Both the position numbers and the translations under genes were made by a program. From positions 1 through 6,565 of the forward strand of contig JALGWK010000155.1 in NCBI GenBank assembly GCA_025774205.1: a stretch of 6,565 nucleotides of DNA, written 5' to 3'. The first letter of the stretch is position 1, and every line of letters begins with the position of its first letter. Positions 6,470 to 6,565 of the stretch are shown one piece after another. This DNA is from a bacterium. GTDB taxonomy: Bacteria; Blakebacterota; Blakebacteria; Blakebacterales; Blakebacteraceae. The notes under the pieces are model-generated. The model was not told where the DNA came from, made no database searches, and saw only the letters and a list, made by a program, of their open reading frames with translations.

Positions 6470-6565
6470 ATGACAATAAGAGAGTCAAGATCACAGCGGA
6501 GGAGCTGGGTATTCGTGAACTATTGCAGTCTGTTTCTTCTACTCATCTTCTGGAACGCGCTTCCC
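6470..6565 (+). CDS. N-terminus of a membrane protein, partial at the right edge
   Basis: Thirty-two codons remain open to the end of the window. The product starts with a basic, polar stretch (MTIRESRSQRRSW) followed by a hydrophobic segment from about residue 14 to 30 (VFVNYCSLFLLLIFWNAL). The positive residues ahead of it predict a cytoplasmic N-terminus and a first membrane span. The ATG is one base after the XRE stop and has GGGAG eight bases upstream, so the two genes are almost certainly one operon. Compact XRE genes are often paired with small multi-span membrane proteins of unknown function, which fits, but too little is visible to name a family. A signal peptide instead of a membrane anchor cannot be excluded. 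Confidence 0.7.
   Translation, partial: MTIRESRSQRRSWVFVNYCSLFLLLIFWNALP

Noticed and set aside
1-6565. CRISPR array, tRNA, rRNA, insertion sequence ends
   Set aside because: Looked for on both strands; no regularly spaced repeats, cloverleaf-like sequence, rRNA segments or transposase with terminal repeats was seen.

Overview
This window reads as a chromosomal stretch from a bacterium with a moderately GC-rich genome. Its signature is the pairing of PadR-type regulators with very large, internally duplicated MacB/FtsX-like permeases, the 'acidobacterial duplicated orphan permease' (ADOP) family. That pairing is typical of Acidobacteriota and is also seen in Gemmatimonadota and related phyla. 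This is a family-level inference; no rRNA or other phylogenetic marker is present.

Layout, left to right. (1) Positions 1-467, minus strand: a decayed tyrosine recombinase (integrase) catalytic domain. It is truncated at its 5' end, has a one-base frameshift just before the box that carries the catalytic tyrosine, and runs off the left edge. (2) Positions 473-500: a perfect 10-bp stem-loop just downstream of the next gene. (3) Positions 524-3087, minus strand: a first ADOP permease with an N-terminal permease-prefix domain. It is broken in the middle by a frameshift and an apparent loss of roughly 85-88 bp, which removed most of the fourth membrane segment. (4) Positions 3084-3440, minus strand: an intact PadR regulator whose stop codon overlaps the start of the broken permease (GTGA overlap). 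(5) Positions 3441-3735: a divergent intergenic region holding a perfect 14-bp AT-rich palindrome and a long leader. (6) Positions 3736-6150, plus strand: an intact 804-residue ADOP permease that starts at TTG behind a strong ribosome binding site. (7) Positions 6151-6468, plus strand: a promoter with a perfect TTGACA box, a 7-2-7 inverted repeat that abuts the ATG, and a small XRE-family helix-turn-helix regulator. (8) Positions 6470-6565, plus strand: the first 32 codons of a membrane protein coupled to that regulator.

How the parts work together. The PadR protein and the first ADOP form a translationally coupled operon. The second ADOP lies divergently across a short region that contains the candidate operator. 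Because the first permease is dead while its regulator and the second permease look intact, the regulator may now act mainly on itself and on the second permease (inference). The right end is a separate two-gene module, an XRE regulator followed by a membrane protein, probably autorepressed through the inverted repeat over its -10 region and probably translated from a leaderless message.

I did not find a clear undescribed system. The most notable points are the two independent gene-inactivating lesions on the left, the surviving regulator of a dead permease, and the palindrome-controlled, apparently leaderless regulator/membrane-protein pair that the window cuts off.
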